Below, one piece after another: positions 4,275 through 12,146 of a stretch of DNA of 12,146 nt (positions are counted from its first letter, which is position 1; each line of letters starts with the position of its first letter). The notes under the pieces were generated by a model. It was not told where the DNA came from. It searched no databases and saw nothing but the letters and a program-made list of their open reading frames with translations. The position numbers and the translations under genes were made by a program. The stretch is from an uncultured Chromatiales bacterium (GTDB lineage: Bacteria > Pseudomonadota > Gammaproteobacteria > Steroidobacterales > GCA-2729495), in NCBI GenBank assembly GCA_913058165.1, contig CAJXQV010000014.1, positions 1-12,146 on the forward strand, read 5' to 3'.

Positions 4275-6820
4275 CTTACCCGCGCCTTAATCAACAAAAC
4301 TGGCAACAGGGTTAAATTAGCAACAAGCGCCAGAATCATCGCTACCCCGGTGAACAAGCCGAAATAAATTGTCGGAATAAAATCTGAAATAGCCAGAATC
4401 GAAAACCCGGAAGTAATAATCAAGGACGTATAGTAGATCGCACGTCCAATACTTAAGTGACTGCGCTCCATAGCCTCGATGGGGTCGCCATCAATAGCAA
4501 CTTCTTCTCTGAAGCGATGAACGTAATGAATTGAATCATCAACCCCTATGCCAATAGTAATTGCGGCGATAGTGATCGTCATGATATCTAAAGACAAGCC
4601 CAGCCAACCCATCAACCCCAGCACAGAAGTTGCAGCAACAATGCTTGGAACTGTCGCTACAAAGGCAACAGTGAGCGAGCGGAATAGCACAAGGTACATA
4701 AACAGGATGGCCAGAAAAACCACACCAATTGTCATTATCTGTGACTTAAACAGACTCTGTAATACGTTGTTATACAAAACCAACATGCCGGTGACATGAA
4801 CCTGCTCAGGTTCAAACCCCATATCGTCAATCAGATGAGTGCGGATGCCATCAAGTAATTCTCCGCGCCGCAAATCGGGGTTAGCTTCGTAAACCCGAAC
4901 AGAAAACCGCATCTGATTGCCATCATCTGACATATAGGGATGAATCAGAGCTTCCTTGATCGCCTCGGGCAACTGCTTGTACAGTATCGACAGAGAGAAA
5001 GTTCCGGGCATTTTGCCGTTGTTCAATGTCTCCAATGCATCAAGCGCTGTCGCCATCGACAAGACCTTCCCGGTCTCGGGCAGTGAATCCAGATAGTTAT
5101 GAACATCTCGGACAACCTGCAACTGATAACTGTTATACCAATAGCTGGTAGCTCCCAGATCGACTGCGGTGGTTACTGAGTTAGCAGAGTCGGTAGAACC
5201 AAAATCATCATCACCAAACGGATCATCGCCAAATGCCTGGTTGCCAAACTCATCGTCATCAAACCCCGCTGCATCGGCATTAGCTGCTATTACAGGGGGC
5301 TCGTAGAATGCAGGATCGGCATCGAGGACAACATCAAATGGCATAGTGCCGCCGAGCTCACTATCTATCTTAGCCAGCCCCTGATAAATCTCGGTTGATT
5401 TGGCAAAGTAATCCAAAAAGCGATTCTCAACTTGTAACCTACTGATGCCGATGATGCTCAGCACTGCTGCAAGGAAGAACAGGCTGAGAATAACGCCCGG
5501 CGCTACTCTCACCCAACGAGCCAGTTGCGCAGTAACGGCCGTTGTAATGTGATCGCCATGTGCCGGCATAACAGGGCGCATAAATATAAGCATCACAGGA
5601 AATAACAAAAATGACACCACAAACACTGTCGCCATGCCGATGACCATCATCCAGCCAAAATCAATTACCGGGCGAATACCGCTCACTAACAATGACGCAA
5701 AACCAACCATCGTAGTAAGCACGGTGTAGAAACATGGCTCAAGTTTGTCGATAAGGGTATTGCGCAGCAACCAATGCTGGGTGGCCTGAGGGTTACGGCG
5801 TTGGAGTTCTCGATAGCGCACAATCAGATGCACGGTGAGTGAGAGGCTGAAAATAACGACCAGCGCAATAAAATTGGATGAAACGACCGTAACGCGCCAC
5901 TGCATCAGCCCGAGTACGCCGGCAACCACCAGCGCAGACAGGAGGCAGCAAGTCATCGATACAAAAACCCAGCGGGCCTGCCGGAAAATATAGGTCAGCA
6001 GAACAATGAGAAACACCAAAATGCCCGCACCGAAAACCACCACATCGGTTTTAATTAACGCGATCATGTCCGCCACAATAATGGGCACCCCGCCCAGCCG
6101 CAGCTCGGCACGGTCACTATACTGGCGGAGGATGTCACGAATCAGCTCGATTGATTCAGCCTCATTAGCCTTGGCTATAATATTGATTTGTTGAATTTGA
6201 TCTGAAAGCACTGAAATTGTCTTGGATTCAGCCGCATCGAGATCAGTAGTCATGCGCTTCTCACGCAGGACATCACGCTCGAGCAGCAGAGCCGCCCGCT
6301 GAGGGTTCTGCACAAAGCTCACCAGCAATGCGGTAGTTGTGCCATCCCTACTCATAATCAGTTCGCGGTACAAACTGCTTTCGGTTAGCTCGGTGCGGGC
6401 CAGCGTCAGATCTGTGGAGTCGCTGAGCAACGTCGGCACGTCATATTGGAGCTGTGCCAAGGTAACTCTCGGACTATTAATTAGCGGGACATCCAGCATC
6501 GTTACAACGCTATCGATGCTGGACACGGCCACTAACTCATCGCGGAGGCTTTGCAGATCGCGCAAGGCCTCAGGTGCAAACAAATCAGGGACTGTATAGG
6601 TAATAACCAGATAGCTCATAGAGCCATAGCGGGCGGCTATGCCGCGGTAGTAGCGCAGCTCAGCATCATCTTCCAACAACAGCGAATCGGCCGAAGCATC
6701 AAGATCGATATCCGGTGCAAAAGATATAATGTACGCGCCAAGAACAGCCACGATCGCAAGAACCCATAACGGCTTGGTCAGGATCAAACGATCAAGTAGG
6801 GTGGCGAAAATCGAGCGCAT
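4271..6820 (-). CDS. RND superfamily (MMPL-type) exporter
   Basis: A large inner-membrane exporter of the RND/MMPL branch that includes hopanoid- and lipid-exporting proteins; the cargo here is unknown. From ATG 6820 it has 849 aa in the usual two-fold layout: one TM (about 18-34), a large periplasmic loop, five TMs, then the same again. The second half carries GIGVDDSIH with Asp761-Asp762, the proton-relay position. The matching place in the first half reads SLSLTVHLIVRYREL, with no acidic residue. The second periplasmic loop contains an acidic Phe-Gly pentapeptide repeat (524-543). A GTG at 6877 would add 19 Pro-rich residues; neither start has a well-spaced ribosome binding site, and ATG 6820 is chosen because RSIFATLLDRLILTKP fits the family N-terminus. 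The gene is 456 bp downstream of the kinase with a broken gene between. Confidence 0.9.
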   Translation of the reverse strand: MRSIFATLLDRLILTKPLWVLAIVAVLGAYIISFAPDIDLDASADSLLLEDDAELRYYRGIAARYGSMSYLVITYTVPDLFAPEALRDLQSLRDELVAVSSIDSVVTMLDVPLINSPRVTLAQLQYDVPTLLSDSTDLTLARTELTESSLYRELIMSRDGTTTALLVSFVQNPQRAALLLERDVLREKRMTTDLDAAESKTISVLSDQIQQINIIAKANEAESIELIRDILRQYSDRAELRLGGVPIIVADMIALIKTDVVVFGAGILVFLIVLLTYIFRQARWVFVSMTCCLLSALVVAGVLGLMQWRVTVVSSNFIALVVIFSLSLTVHLIVRYRELQRRNPQATQHWLLRNTLIDKLEPCFYTVLTTMVGFASLLVSGIRPVIDFGWMMVIGMATVFVVSFLLFPVMLIFMRPVMPAHGDHITTAVTAQLARWVRVAPGVILSLFFLAAVLSIIGISRLQVENRFLDYFAKSTEIYQGLAKIDSELGGTMPFDVVLDADPAFYEPPVIAANADAAGFDDDEFGNQAFGDDPFGDDDFGSTDSANSVTTAVDLGATSYWYNSYQLQVVRDVHNYLDSLPETGKVLSMATALDALETLNNGKMPGTFSLSILYKQLPEAIKEALIHPYMSDDGNQMRFSVRVYEANPDLRRGELLDGIRTHLIDDMGFEPEQVHVTGMLVLYNNVLQSLFKSQIMTIGVVFLAILFMYLVLFRSLTVAFVATVPSIVAATSVLGLMGWLGLSLDIMTITIAAITIGIGVDDSIHYVHRFREEVAIDGDPIEAMERSHLSIGRAIYYTSLIITSGFSILAISDFIPTIYFGLFTGVAMILALVANLTLLPVLLIKARVS
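5192..5251 (-). repeat. Four tandem xFGxx pentapeptides coded inside the RND gene
   Basis: Codons 524-543 read EFGNQ, AFGDD, PFGDD, DFGST in tandem, preceded by another acidic run (FDDDE). The segment lies in the second periplasmic loop. The DNA repeat is imperfect 15-mers, so it arose by duplication or is selected at the protein level. It resembles low-complexity or cation-binding sequence, but no known motif is matched. Confidence 0.75.
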
Positions 6821-6957
6821 GCGATGTTGTTTTATTCCTGAAGTAAACGGTTGTTTCGATGGTGGTGGTGAAGGCACTGAAATGAGTGTCTATTCTGCCT
6901 GTAAAACCCGAACAGTTAAAATGTAAGCCCCACTCAGGGCCGCGAGCCCCGAACCCA

Positions 6958-7236
6958 CTAGCCTTGCTCGCAGGCCACCTGATAGCCGGGCCAGCAGATT
7001 TCATCCAGCCTCAGCGTTAAAGCCGACACGCCATTGTTCAACGACAAGGTGGTCAAACGAACAGACTGCTGATTATACTTCTTCGCAACTGATTCCAGAA
7101 AAGCATCCGGGTACGACACAGCCGCGCCATCGACCTCAACGATACGATCTCTAGCGATTAGTTCAAGACTGGATTCAGCAGAACCCGAAACATAATCGAG
7201 CGTGCAGCCATGGCCACAATCAACATCGCCATGCCG
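6958..7236 (-). pseudogene. Broken PDZ-domain protein gene
   Basis: A 92-codon open stretch ends in TAG (6958-6960) but begins directly after an in-frame TAG (7237-7239) and has no ATG or plausible start in its first 39 codons. The protein reads like a PDZ domain: LDYVSGSAESSLELIARDRIVEVDGAAVS matches the carboxylate-loop/'GDRIVxVNG' region, then AFLESV and a C-terminal strand, ending WPGYQVACEQG. In the next frame, overlapping its 5' end, an ATG at 7232 begins MAMLIVAMAA, a good membrane anchor, but stops at 7158. One indel between about 7160 and 7215 would join the anchor to the PDZ part into a protein of about 100 aa. A decayed gene or a sequencing indel would both fit. It is too degenerate to call an intact gene. 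It lies between the kinase and the RND exporter on the same strand. Confidence 0.6.
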
Positions 7237-7238
7237 CT

Positions 7239-7260
7239 AAAAAACAGGCTTTTATACCTG
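7239..7260 (-). terminator. Possible intrinsic terminator after the kinase gene
   Basis: On the minus strand CAGGT pairs with GCCTG (one G-U) around a 6-nt loop and is followed by six T, starting 16 bp after the kinase stop. If functional it would end the gcv-kinase transcript. The stem is short, and the same bases could be the start of the broken PDZ gene. Confidence 0.4.
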
Positions 7261-7276
7261 AAACGTTACTCCCGAT

Positions 7277-8215
7277 TTATATATCGAGAGTTCTACCGAA
7301 CTGCTTAGCGTATTCAGCAACAATGTCTGAACGCGTAAAGTGATGGTTCTGCGTACCCAAACTGGCCACCTTAATTGCACCTAGCAAAGCAGCCAGCCGT
7401 CCGGTTGAGGCCCAATCGAGGTCATTCATCAAACCAAACAACAAGCCTGCACGATAAGCATCGCCGCAGCCTGTAGGGTCTTTGATAGCTTCGGGAGTCG
7501 CAGCCGGAATGTCGAGACGCTCGCCGCCCGCATAAATATAAGAACCTTCAGCACCACGGGTAACAATCAATGCCTCGAGATGACCGGCAATTTCTTCAGC
7601 GCTCCAACCGGTGCGTTCCTGCAGCATCTGACTTTCATAATCGTTCACTGCAACCCAGGTAGCCTGATCAATGAATGCCCGCAGGTCATTGCCATCAAAC
7701 ATCGGCATACCCTGGCCAGGATCAAAGATAAACGGAATCTTCGCAGCGGCAAACTGCCCTGCATGTTCAATCATGCCCTGGCGACCATCCGGAGAAACCA
7801 TACCGAGGGTAATACCGCTATCCGCTGTAACTTTATTAATGTGCGACTCATTCATCGCACCGGGGTGAAACGCGGTGATCTGATTATCGTCGAGGTCAGT
7901 CGTAATATAGGCCTGAGCGGTAAACTCGCTATCAATTTCGGTGATATACCGGGTATCAATTTCCTGCTCAGCAAGCCAATGCTTGTAGTTACCAAAATCG
8001 CCGCCAACAGTTGCCATTGCATAACCGTCTCCACCCAGCAACCTCAGATTGTAAGCAACGTTACCTGCACAACCACCGAACTCTTTACGCATGGTCGGCA
8101 CCAGAAACGAGACGTTCAGAATGTGAATTTGATCGGGCAGGATATGATCCTTGAAACGATCTTCAAAAACCATAATGTTGTCGTATGCCATAGAACCGCA
8201 GATCAGTGCTGACAT
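7277..8215 (-). CDS. PfkB-family carbohydrate/nucleoside kinase (adenosine-kinase-like)
   Basis: A ribokinase-fold kinase of 312 aa that transfers phosphate from ATP to a sugar or nucleoside hydroxyl in the cytosol. The first family signature is EFGGCAGNVAYNLRLLGG (45-62). The second is DPTGCGDAYRAG (246-257), with the anion hole Gly249-Gly251 and catalytic Asp252. The segments SFLVPTMRKEFGGCAGN and DPGQGMPMFDG are shared with beta/gammaproteobacterial proteins often annotated as adenosine kinase, so adenosine is a reasonable but unproved substrate. The ATG at 8215 has GGGG ten bases upstream. It lies 113 bp downstream of gcvPB on the same strand, separated by two hairpins, and is probably part of or loosely coupled to the gcv operon. 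If adenosine is the substrate, it would link S-adenosylhomocysteine recycling to the folate one-carbon flow made by the upstream genes (inference). Confidence 0.88.
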   Translation of the reverse strand: MSALICGSMAYDNIMVFEDRFKDHILPDQIHILNVSFLVPTMRKEFGGCAGNVAYNLRLLGGDGYAMATVGGDFGNYKHWLAEQEIDTRYITEIDSEFTAQAYITTDLDDNQITAFHPGAMNESHINKVTADSGITLGMVSPDGRQGMIEHAGQFAAAKIPFIFDPGQGMPMFDGNDLRAFIDQATWVAVNDYESQMLQERTGWSAEEIAGHLEALIVTRGAEGSYIYAGGERLDIPAATPEAIKDPTGCGDAYRAGLLFGLMNDLDWASTGRLAALLGAIKVASLGTQNHHFTRSDIVAEYAKQFGRTLDI

Positions 8216-8253
8216 GTTGTCATGTCCCCTTTATGTCAATATTAATTGGGTAA

Positions 8254-8316
8254 CTGCTGAATAAATTAATCGCTCAGCAGTCGTGGGTTTTGCTGATAGC
8301 CTCTGCGGCCATCAGC
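8254..8316 (-). promoter_or_regulatory. Two intercistronic hairpins between gcvPB and the kinase
   Basis: Hairpin A: 8292-8301 with 8307-8316, a 10-bp stem around a 5-nt loop. As minus-strand RNA every position pairs (one G-U), while the plus-strand RNA would have an A-C mismatch, so it fits the operon's own transcript. Hairpin B: CTGCTGA (8254-8260) with TCAGCAG (8274-8280), 13-nt loop. Neither is followed by a T-run on the minus strand, so mRNA processing, 3'-end stabilisation or Rho-dependent partial termination is more likely than intrinsic termination. Confidence 0.5.
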
Positions 8317-8328
8317 TTTATAAAAAGG

Positions 8329-9792
8329 CTATATCGCCTGCTCACCAGGTGGCTGCCAAACGAGATCCGGATGTTTAGCCGCACGCACATCATCAAGACG
8401 CCGCACAGGCATCGTCAGCGGCGCGGCTTTTAATGCATCAGGGTCACTGTAAGCCTTATCGCGAATGGCGATCATCGCTTCAATAAAACCATCCAACTCC
8501 TGGATTGATTCCGTCTCAGTTGGCTCAATCAGCAAACATTCTGGCACCAATAACGGGAAATACGTAGTTGGTGCGTGAATACCATAGTCCAGTAAGGCCT
8601 TGGCAAAGTCCATGGCGCTAATACCCGTTTCACGAGTGATTTTCTTTACCGAAATAATAAATTCGTGGCTTGCACGCCGTTCCGAGAACGCAATAGTGAA
8701 GCCAGCCTCGCGCAGGCAAACCATAATGTAATTGGCATTCAGCACAGCGTATTCCGATACTCTGCGCATACCTTCGCCACCCAGCATCCGCATGTAGATA
8801 TAGGCTCGCAACAAAACGCCTACGTTGCCCATAAATGCAGACAAACGACCAATGCTATCGGGGCAATCCTTTTCTGCAGCCCAGCTATAGCCAGAAGCGG
8901 TTTTAATGACCAGAGGAATAGGCAAGTAGGGGCGCAGACGTTCGCCCACACCCACAGCGCCAGAGCCCGGGCCACCACCACCATGCGGTGTAGAAAATGT
9001 TTTATGCAGGTTCAGATGGACCACATCGAAGCCCATTGCGCCCGGCGAAGTTCGCCCAAGAATGGCGTTAAGGTTTGCGCCATCATAATAAAGCAGGCCA
9101 CCGGCGGCATGAACGATGCTGGCAATCTCCTCAATCTGTCGTTCAAAAACACCGAGGGTCGATGGGTTGGTCAGCATAATGCCGGCAGTTTTTGGTCCGA
9201 CGGCTGCCTTCAATGCATCAACATCCAGATCACCATCGGCACGGGTGGGTATTTCAACCACCTTGCAACCGCACATCGTGGCCGTTGCCGGGTTTGTGCC
9301 ATGCGCCGCATCAGGCACGATAATCTCATTGCGCTCATGATCATTGCGCGTCTTATGATAAGCCTGAATCATGGCAACGCCGGCCAATTCGCCCTGTGCG
9401 CCTGCCATAGGTGTTAGCGAAACGCCTGACATGCCAGTGGCCTGCTGCAGCATCTCCTGAAGCTCATACAAACACTCCAGCGTGCCCTGTGAAAACTGAT
9501 CCGGTGCTAAGGGATGACGTCCCAACAACTCGGGCAACATCGCCAGCGAATTACACGCCTTAGGGTTGTACTTCATGGTGCATGAACCCAGCGGGTAAAA
9601 ATGGGTATCAATAGAGAAGTTCAGCTGTGAAAGACGAGTGTAATGACGCACCACCTGCAGTTCTGACACCGCCGGTAAGGCAGGCTTGCTCTTGCGCAAA
9701 AATTGCTCAGGCAAATCAGAGGCCTCAGGGGCTTTAACAGTAAAGCTGCGACCGCCACTTGCGTGGTATTCAAAAATGAGTGGCTCAACCAT
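8329..9792 (-). CDS. gcvPB: Glycine dehydrogenase (decarboxylating), subunit 2
   Basis: C-terminal half of the glycine cleavage P-protein as a separate 487-aa polypeptide. With GcvPA it forms the PLP-dependent P-protein that decarboxylates glycine and transfers the aminomethyl group to lipoyl-GcvH. The PLP-binding lysine is Lys264 in [18 protein letters not shown]. Other family blocks are [13 protein letters not shown] (65-77), GAQGELAG (131-138), DAAHGTNPA (161-169) and YYDGANLNA (235-243). Length fits standalone GcvPB. The start codon overlaps the end of gcvPA by 8 bp, with GAGG 9 nt upstream of the ATG inside gcvPA; this suggests translational coupling and a 1:1 subunit ratio. It is followed by paired hairpins and the kinase gene. 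Confidence 0.97.
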   Translation of the reverse strand: MVEPLIFEYHASGGRSFTVKAPEASDLPEQFLRKSKPALPAVSELQVVRHYTRLSQLNFSIDTHFYPLGSCTMKYNPKACNSLAMLPELLGRHPLAPDQFSQGTLECLYELQEMLQQATGMSGVSLTPMAGAQGELAGVAMIQAYHKTRNDHERNEIIVPDAAHGTNPATATMCGCKVVEIPTRADGDLDVDALKAAVGPKTAGIMLTNPSTLGVFERQIEEIASIVHAAGGLLYYDGANLNAILGRTSPGAMGFDVVHLNLHKTFSTPHGGGGPGSGAVGVGERLRPYLPIPLVIKTASGYSWAAEKDCPDSIGRLSAFMGNVGVLLRAYIYMRMLGGEGMRRVSEYAVLNANYIMVCLREAGFTIAFSERRASHEFIISVKKITRETGISAMDFAKALLDYGIHAPTTYFPLLVPECLLIEPTETESIQELDGFIEAMIAIRDKAYSDPDALKAAPLTMPVRRLDDVRAAKHPDLVWQPPGEQAI

Positions 9793-11161
9793 GTTGACGC
9801 ACCTCTTCGGTTGTAAACACCGCCGTCATTGCGGCGACGTACTGCTCAATATGTTTCGGTGTACGGTTTTCCGTAGCGCATACCAGCAACGCATTGCCCA
9901 ACTCAGGGTAAAACTCGGTTAGATCCACACCACCAAGAATTCCGGTTGCGGCCAATGCATCAAGCACTGGCGCTACCGGACGATCGAGCAATAACACAGC
10001 CTCATGAAACACCGGCGAGGTGAATGCGCGGGAAATGCCGTGGATGGCACACAGGCCTTCAATCAGTTGGCGAGTATTCTCATGACTGGCCAGGGCAACA
10101 CGCCGCAGGCCTTCATTACCAAGCAGAGCCATGTAAATGGTTGATGCCGTAACCATCAAGCCCTGATTGGTACAAATATTGGAAGTCGCACGTGAGCGAC
10201 GAATATGTTGTTCGCGCGCCTGCAGGGTAAGTGTAAAGCCTGGCTTGCCGTCAACATCAACCGTGCGACCAACAATACGACCCGGCATCTGCCGGACTAT
10301 GTTCTTCCTGCAAACCATGTAGCCATAAAACGGGCCACCGGATGACATAGGCACACCCAAAGGCTGCCCCTCACCGCAGGCCACATCAGCACCCGCTTCC
10401 CCCCACTCCCCGGGAGGCGTTAGAACCGATAGCGCAAGCGGGTTTGCCACAGCAATGACTAACGCAGCTTCGGCATGCGCCCAATTGGTCAGCGCATCAA
10501 CCTGCTCAAGCGAACCAAAGAAGTTGGGCTGTTGAATGACCACTGCGGCAAAATCCTGCCCCGCGTGCTCAGCCAACGCTGCAACATCAGTAACACCGTC
10601 AAGCATCGGCAAATCGACCAACTCAATGTTCTGACCTCTGACAATATTAAATGCCACTTCGCGGTAGTAAGGATGCACCGTGCGCGGCACCAATATTTTG
10701 CGTGACGTTGACTTCCGGTTGGCACGTACGGCCATCAGACAGGCTTCCGCAAATGCGGTGGCACCGTCATACAACGAGGCGTTAGAAATATCGAGACCGG
10801 TTAACGATGCCATCATCGTTTGATACTCGTAGATAACCTGCAAAGTCCCCTGACTGGCTTCAGCCTGATAAGGGGTATATGCGCTATAAAATTCGCCGCG
10901 AGTGGTCAATTGCCACACCGCTGCAGGTACAAAGTGATCATAAGCACCCGCGCCCATAAAACAGACCGGACGACCGTCGGTATCGGCTCGCTCATGCATA
11001 AGCGAACTAATTTCCGACTCGCTCAAGCCTTCAGGAGCACCGGGTATCGCCTGCATCGTAAGGTTCGCAGGGATCTCATCAAAAAGATCATCCAATGTCT
11101 CTGCGCCGATGCGTTCAAGCATCGCGGACAGGTCACCGGAAGTATGGGGAATAAATGGCAT
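9785..11161 (-). CDS. gcvPA: Glycine dehydrogenase (decarboxylating), subunit 1
   Basis: N-terminal half of the P-protein, 458 aa from the chosen start. It is the partner of GcvPB and, as in the family, does not carry the PLP lysine. Typical blocks: the N-terminus [57 protein letters not shown], and [13 protein letters not shown] near the end. The frame is open to 11203, but ATG 11161 is preferred: it gives the family N-terminus and has AGGT 9 nt upstream, while the longer form adds 14 unrelated residues. gcvH ends 67 bp upstream and gcvPB overlaps its 3' end by 8 bp. E. coli and many other gammaproteobacteria have one fused GcvP of about 950 aa, so the split form is notable. Confidence 0.96.
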   Translation of the reverse strand: MPFIPHTSGDLSAMLERIGAETLDDLFDEIPANLTMQAIPGAPEGLSESEISSLMHERADTDGRPVCFMGAGAYDHFVPAAVWQLTTRGEFYSAYTPYQAEASQGTLQVIYEYQTMMASLTGLDISNASLYDGATAFAEACLMAVRANRKSTSRKILVPRTVHPYYREVAFNIVRGQNIELVDLPMLDGVTDVAALAEHAGQDFAAVVIQQPNFFGSLEQVDALTNWAHAEAALVIAVANPLALSVLTPPGEWGEAGADVACGEGQPLGVPMSSGGPFYGYMVCRKNIVRQMPGRIVGRTVDVDGKPGFTLTLQAREQHIRRSRATSNICTNQGLMVTASTIYMALLGNEGLRRVALASHENTRQLIEGLCAIHGISRAFTSPVFHEAVLLLDRPVAPVLDALAATGILGGVDLTEFYPELGNALLVCATENRTPKHIEQYVAAMTAVFTTEEVRQHG

Positions 11162-11228
11162 TAATTTTCTACCTGAACAGTGGACATCGCGCTGTGAGAA
11201 CAATATACATCAGTCATTATTATTGGAT

Positions 11229-11624
11229 TTAATCTTCGAGACCCGACAGGTACTCTTCGTAAGCGATGGTGTCCATCAGCGACTCAAGCGCATCTTCGCT
11301 TTTAGGTGCAATACGGAACAACCATCCGCCTTCGTGCGGGTTTGTATTAACTAACTCAGGCTCATCAGCCAGATTGCTGTTTACATCCGTTATTAACCCG
11401 CCCAACGGGCAATAGACATCGCTAGCGGCCTTTACTGATTCAACCACGGCGCAGGCATCGCCTTTATTGAACACCTGACCCTCTTCAGGAAGCTCAACAA
11501 ATACCAACTCACCTAACGCACCTTGCGCATGATCAGTAATACCGACTGTAATTAAGCCATCTTCTTCAACACGCAGCCATTCGTGGTCTTCCGTGTATTT
11601 GAGATCTTCAGGTATCTCAGACAT
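11229..11624 (-). CDS. gcvH: Glycine cleavage system H protein
   Basis: Lipoyl carrier protein of the glycine cleavage system, 131 aa. It shuttles the aminomethyl intermediate from P-protein to T-protein and the reduced lipoyl to L-protein. The lipoylation site is Lys65 in VVESVKAASDV, and the fold signature YTEDHEWL lies near the N-terminus (10-17). ATG 11624 is selected over the upstream in-frame codon at 11651: it yields the standard N-terminus MSEIPEDLKYT and has GGAGAG 7 nt before it. gcvT ends 55 bp upstream and gcvPA begins 67 bp downstream, giving order T-H-PA-PB. L-protein (dihydrolipoamide dehydrogenase) and lipoate ligase are not in the window. Confidence 0.97.
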   Translation of the reverse strand: MSEIPEDLKYTEDHEWLRVEEDGLITVGITDHAQGALGELVFVELPEEGQVFNKGDACAVVESVKAASDVYCPLGGLITDVNSNLADEPELVNTNPHEGGWLFRIAPKSEDALESLMDTIAYEEYLSGLED

Positions 11625-11664
11625 CGTTCTTCTCTCCGGGTTGTATACCAATTTTTATTAAACT

Positions 11665-11681
11665 AACCGGTCGGGCCGGCT
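11665..11681 (-). other. Hairpin at the gcvT stop
   Basis: AACCGG (11665-11670) and CCGGCT (11676-11681) pair around TCGGG, giving six pairs with one G-U in the minus-strand RNA. It overlaps the gcvT stop codon and is followed by only three T on the minus strand, so it is probably a weak attenuating or processing hairpin between gcvT and gcvH. Confidence 0.3.
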
Positions 11682-12098
11682 ATGTAATTATTTGAATTTT
11701 TCCGTTCCGTACGAACGGTGGTTTCACAATACTTGCATCAATGTGCTTACCGCGAATCTCGACCTGACAATCTGCGCCGGCACCGATAGGAACCCGCGCC
11801 AGAGCGATCGAGCACTCCATGCTCGGTGAAAAACCGCCACTGGTAATCACACCATCACCAGCGGGGGTAGTTACACGCTGATCGTGGCGCATAATACCGC
11901 GTCCACGCAGTATTAAACCGACAAACTTTTCGCCAATGCCCGCCTCGCGCTGGGCTTCCAGCGCTGCTCGCCCGATAAAGTTACGGTCAGCAGGCGCCCA
12001 CGCCACCGTCCAGCCCAAACCACTCACCAGCGGTGATACGGAAGCGTTCATATCCTGACCATAAAGATTCATGGCGGCCTCAAGGCGCAGCGTATCAC
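11680..12098 (-). CDS. gcvT: Glycine cleavage system T protein (aminomethyltransferase), C-terminal part
   Basis: The last 138 residues of T-protein, which releases ammonia from the aminomethyl-lipoyl group and makes 5,10-methylenetetrahydrofolate. The frame stays open past the internal Met at 12072 to the contig edge. Codons 12096-12070 read DTLRLEAAM and join MNLYGQDMN, the standard GcvT sequence, so 12072 is not the start. Other family blocks are [33 protein letters not shown] and SIALARVP, then PPFVRNGK at the end. About 225 N-terminal residues are missing because the contig ends in adapter at 12099, so the promoter and any glycine-responsive control region of the operon are not visible. 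Confidence 0.96.
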
Positions 12099-12146
12099 CT
12101 GTCTCTTATACACATCTCCGAGCCCACGAGACAAGAGGCAATCTCG
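12099..12146 (-). other. Nextera i7 adapter with index, not genomic
   Basis: The Tn5 mosaic end (12099-12117) is followed by the rest of the read-2 adapter to 12132, an 8-base index AAGAGGCA (12133-12140, matching Nextera i7 index N711 as I recall), then ATCTCG, the start of the P7 sequence. This is read-through adapter left in the assembly. Genomic sequence ends at 12098. Confidence 0.98.

Noticed and set aside
8665..9417. A 250-codon open frame on the + strand opposite gcvPB, and a 210-codon one (7580-8212) opposite the kinase
   Set aside because: Both lie entirely antisense to strongly recognised genes, have no family resemblance and no ribosome binding site; they are compositional shadows.
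11625..11679. Glycine riboswitch or gcv operon promoter in the gcvT-gcvH gap
   Set aside because: The 55-bp gap is too short and shows only a small hairpin. Any such control would be upstream of gcvT, beyond the contig edge.
12070..12072. ATG as the start of a short aminomethyltransferase-like protein of 130 aa
   Set aside because: The frame continues upstream as DTLRLEAA, which is standard GcvT sequence, so this is an internal Met of a truncated gene.
1..12146. Terminal inverted repeat of a transposon or linear plasmid
   Set aside because: Both arms are sequencing adapter, one running into an index and P7; no transposase or telomere gene is present.

Overview
The window is 12.1 kb of bacterial chromosome. 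It is most likely from a gammaproteobacterium, possibly marine, with roughly even base composition. The gene content points that way (MsbA-related exporter, MliC-type lipoprotein, RND/MMPL exporter, PfkB kinase of a beta/gammaproteobacterial type), but no rRNA or other marker fixes the taxon. Both ends are not genomic: bases 1-28 and 12099-12146 are Illumina Nextera adapter, so the true sequence is 29-12098 and the outermost genes are cut by the contig ends.

Left part, + strand: a 5'-truncated MsbA-related ABC exporter (29-1747), then a short-chain dehydrogenase with an N-terminal export signal resembling a twin-arginine signal (1857-2720). An 846-bp stretch without large genes follows (2721-3566). 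It holds a TACA-N6-TACA direct repeat like an OmpR-family response-regulator box, a perfect 10-bp palindrome, a 37-codon ORF for a small membrane protein with a strong ribosome binding site (3018-3131), a C-rich segment with competing hairpins, and a Rho-independent terminator at 3427-3450. Next is a lipoprotein with an MliC lysozyme-inhibitor domain (3567-4274).

Right part, - strand, in transcription order from the right edge: gcvT (3' part only), gcvH, gcvPA, gcvPB, a PfkB-family (adenosine-kinase-like) sugar/nucleoside kinase, a broken PDZ-domain gene with no start codon, and a large RND/MMPL-family exporter. The exporter's stop overlaps the lipoprotein's stop on the opposite strand inside a shared CTAG.

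The metabolic core is the glycine cleavage system. P-protein (here split into GcvPA and GcvPB) decarboxylates glycine and loads the aminomethyl group on lipoylated GcvH, and GcvT passes the one-carbon unit to tetrahydrofolate. The kinase downstream may belong to the same one-carbon/purine economy, but that is inference. The remaining genes are envelope functions: two exporters, a periplasmic oxidoreductase and a lysozyme-inhibitor lipoprotein. Points for follow-up are the probable Tat-exported SDR, the unlisted 37-aa membrane protein and its regulatory region, the structured C-rich RNA candidate, the broken PDZ gene, and the phenylalanine-glycine/aspartate pentapeptide repeat in the RND loop.
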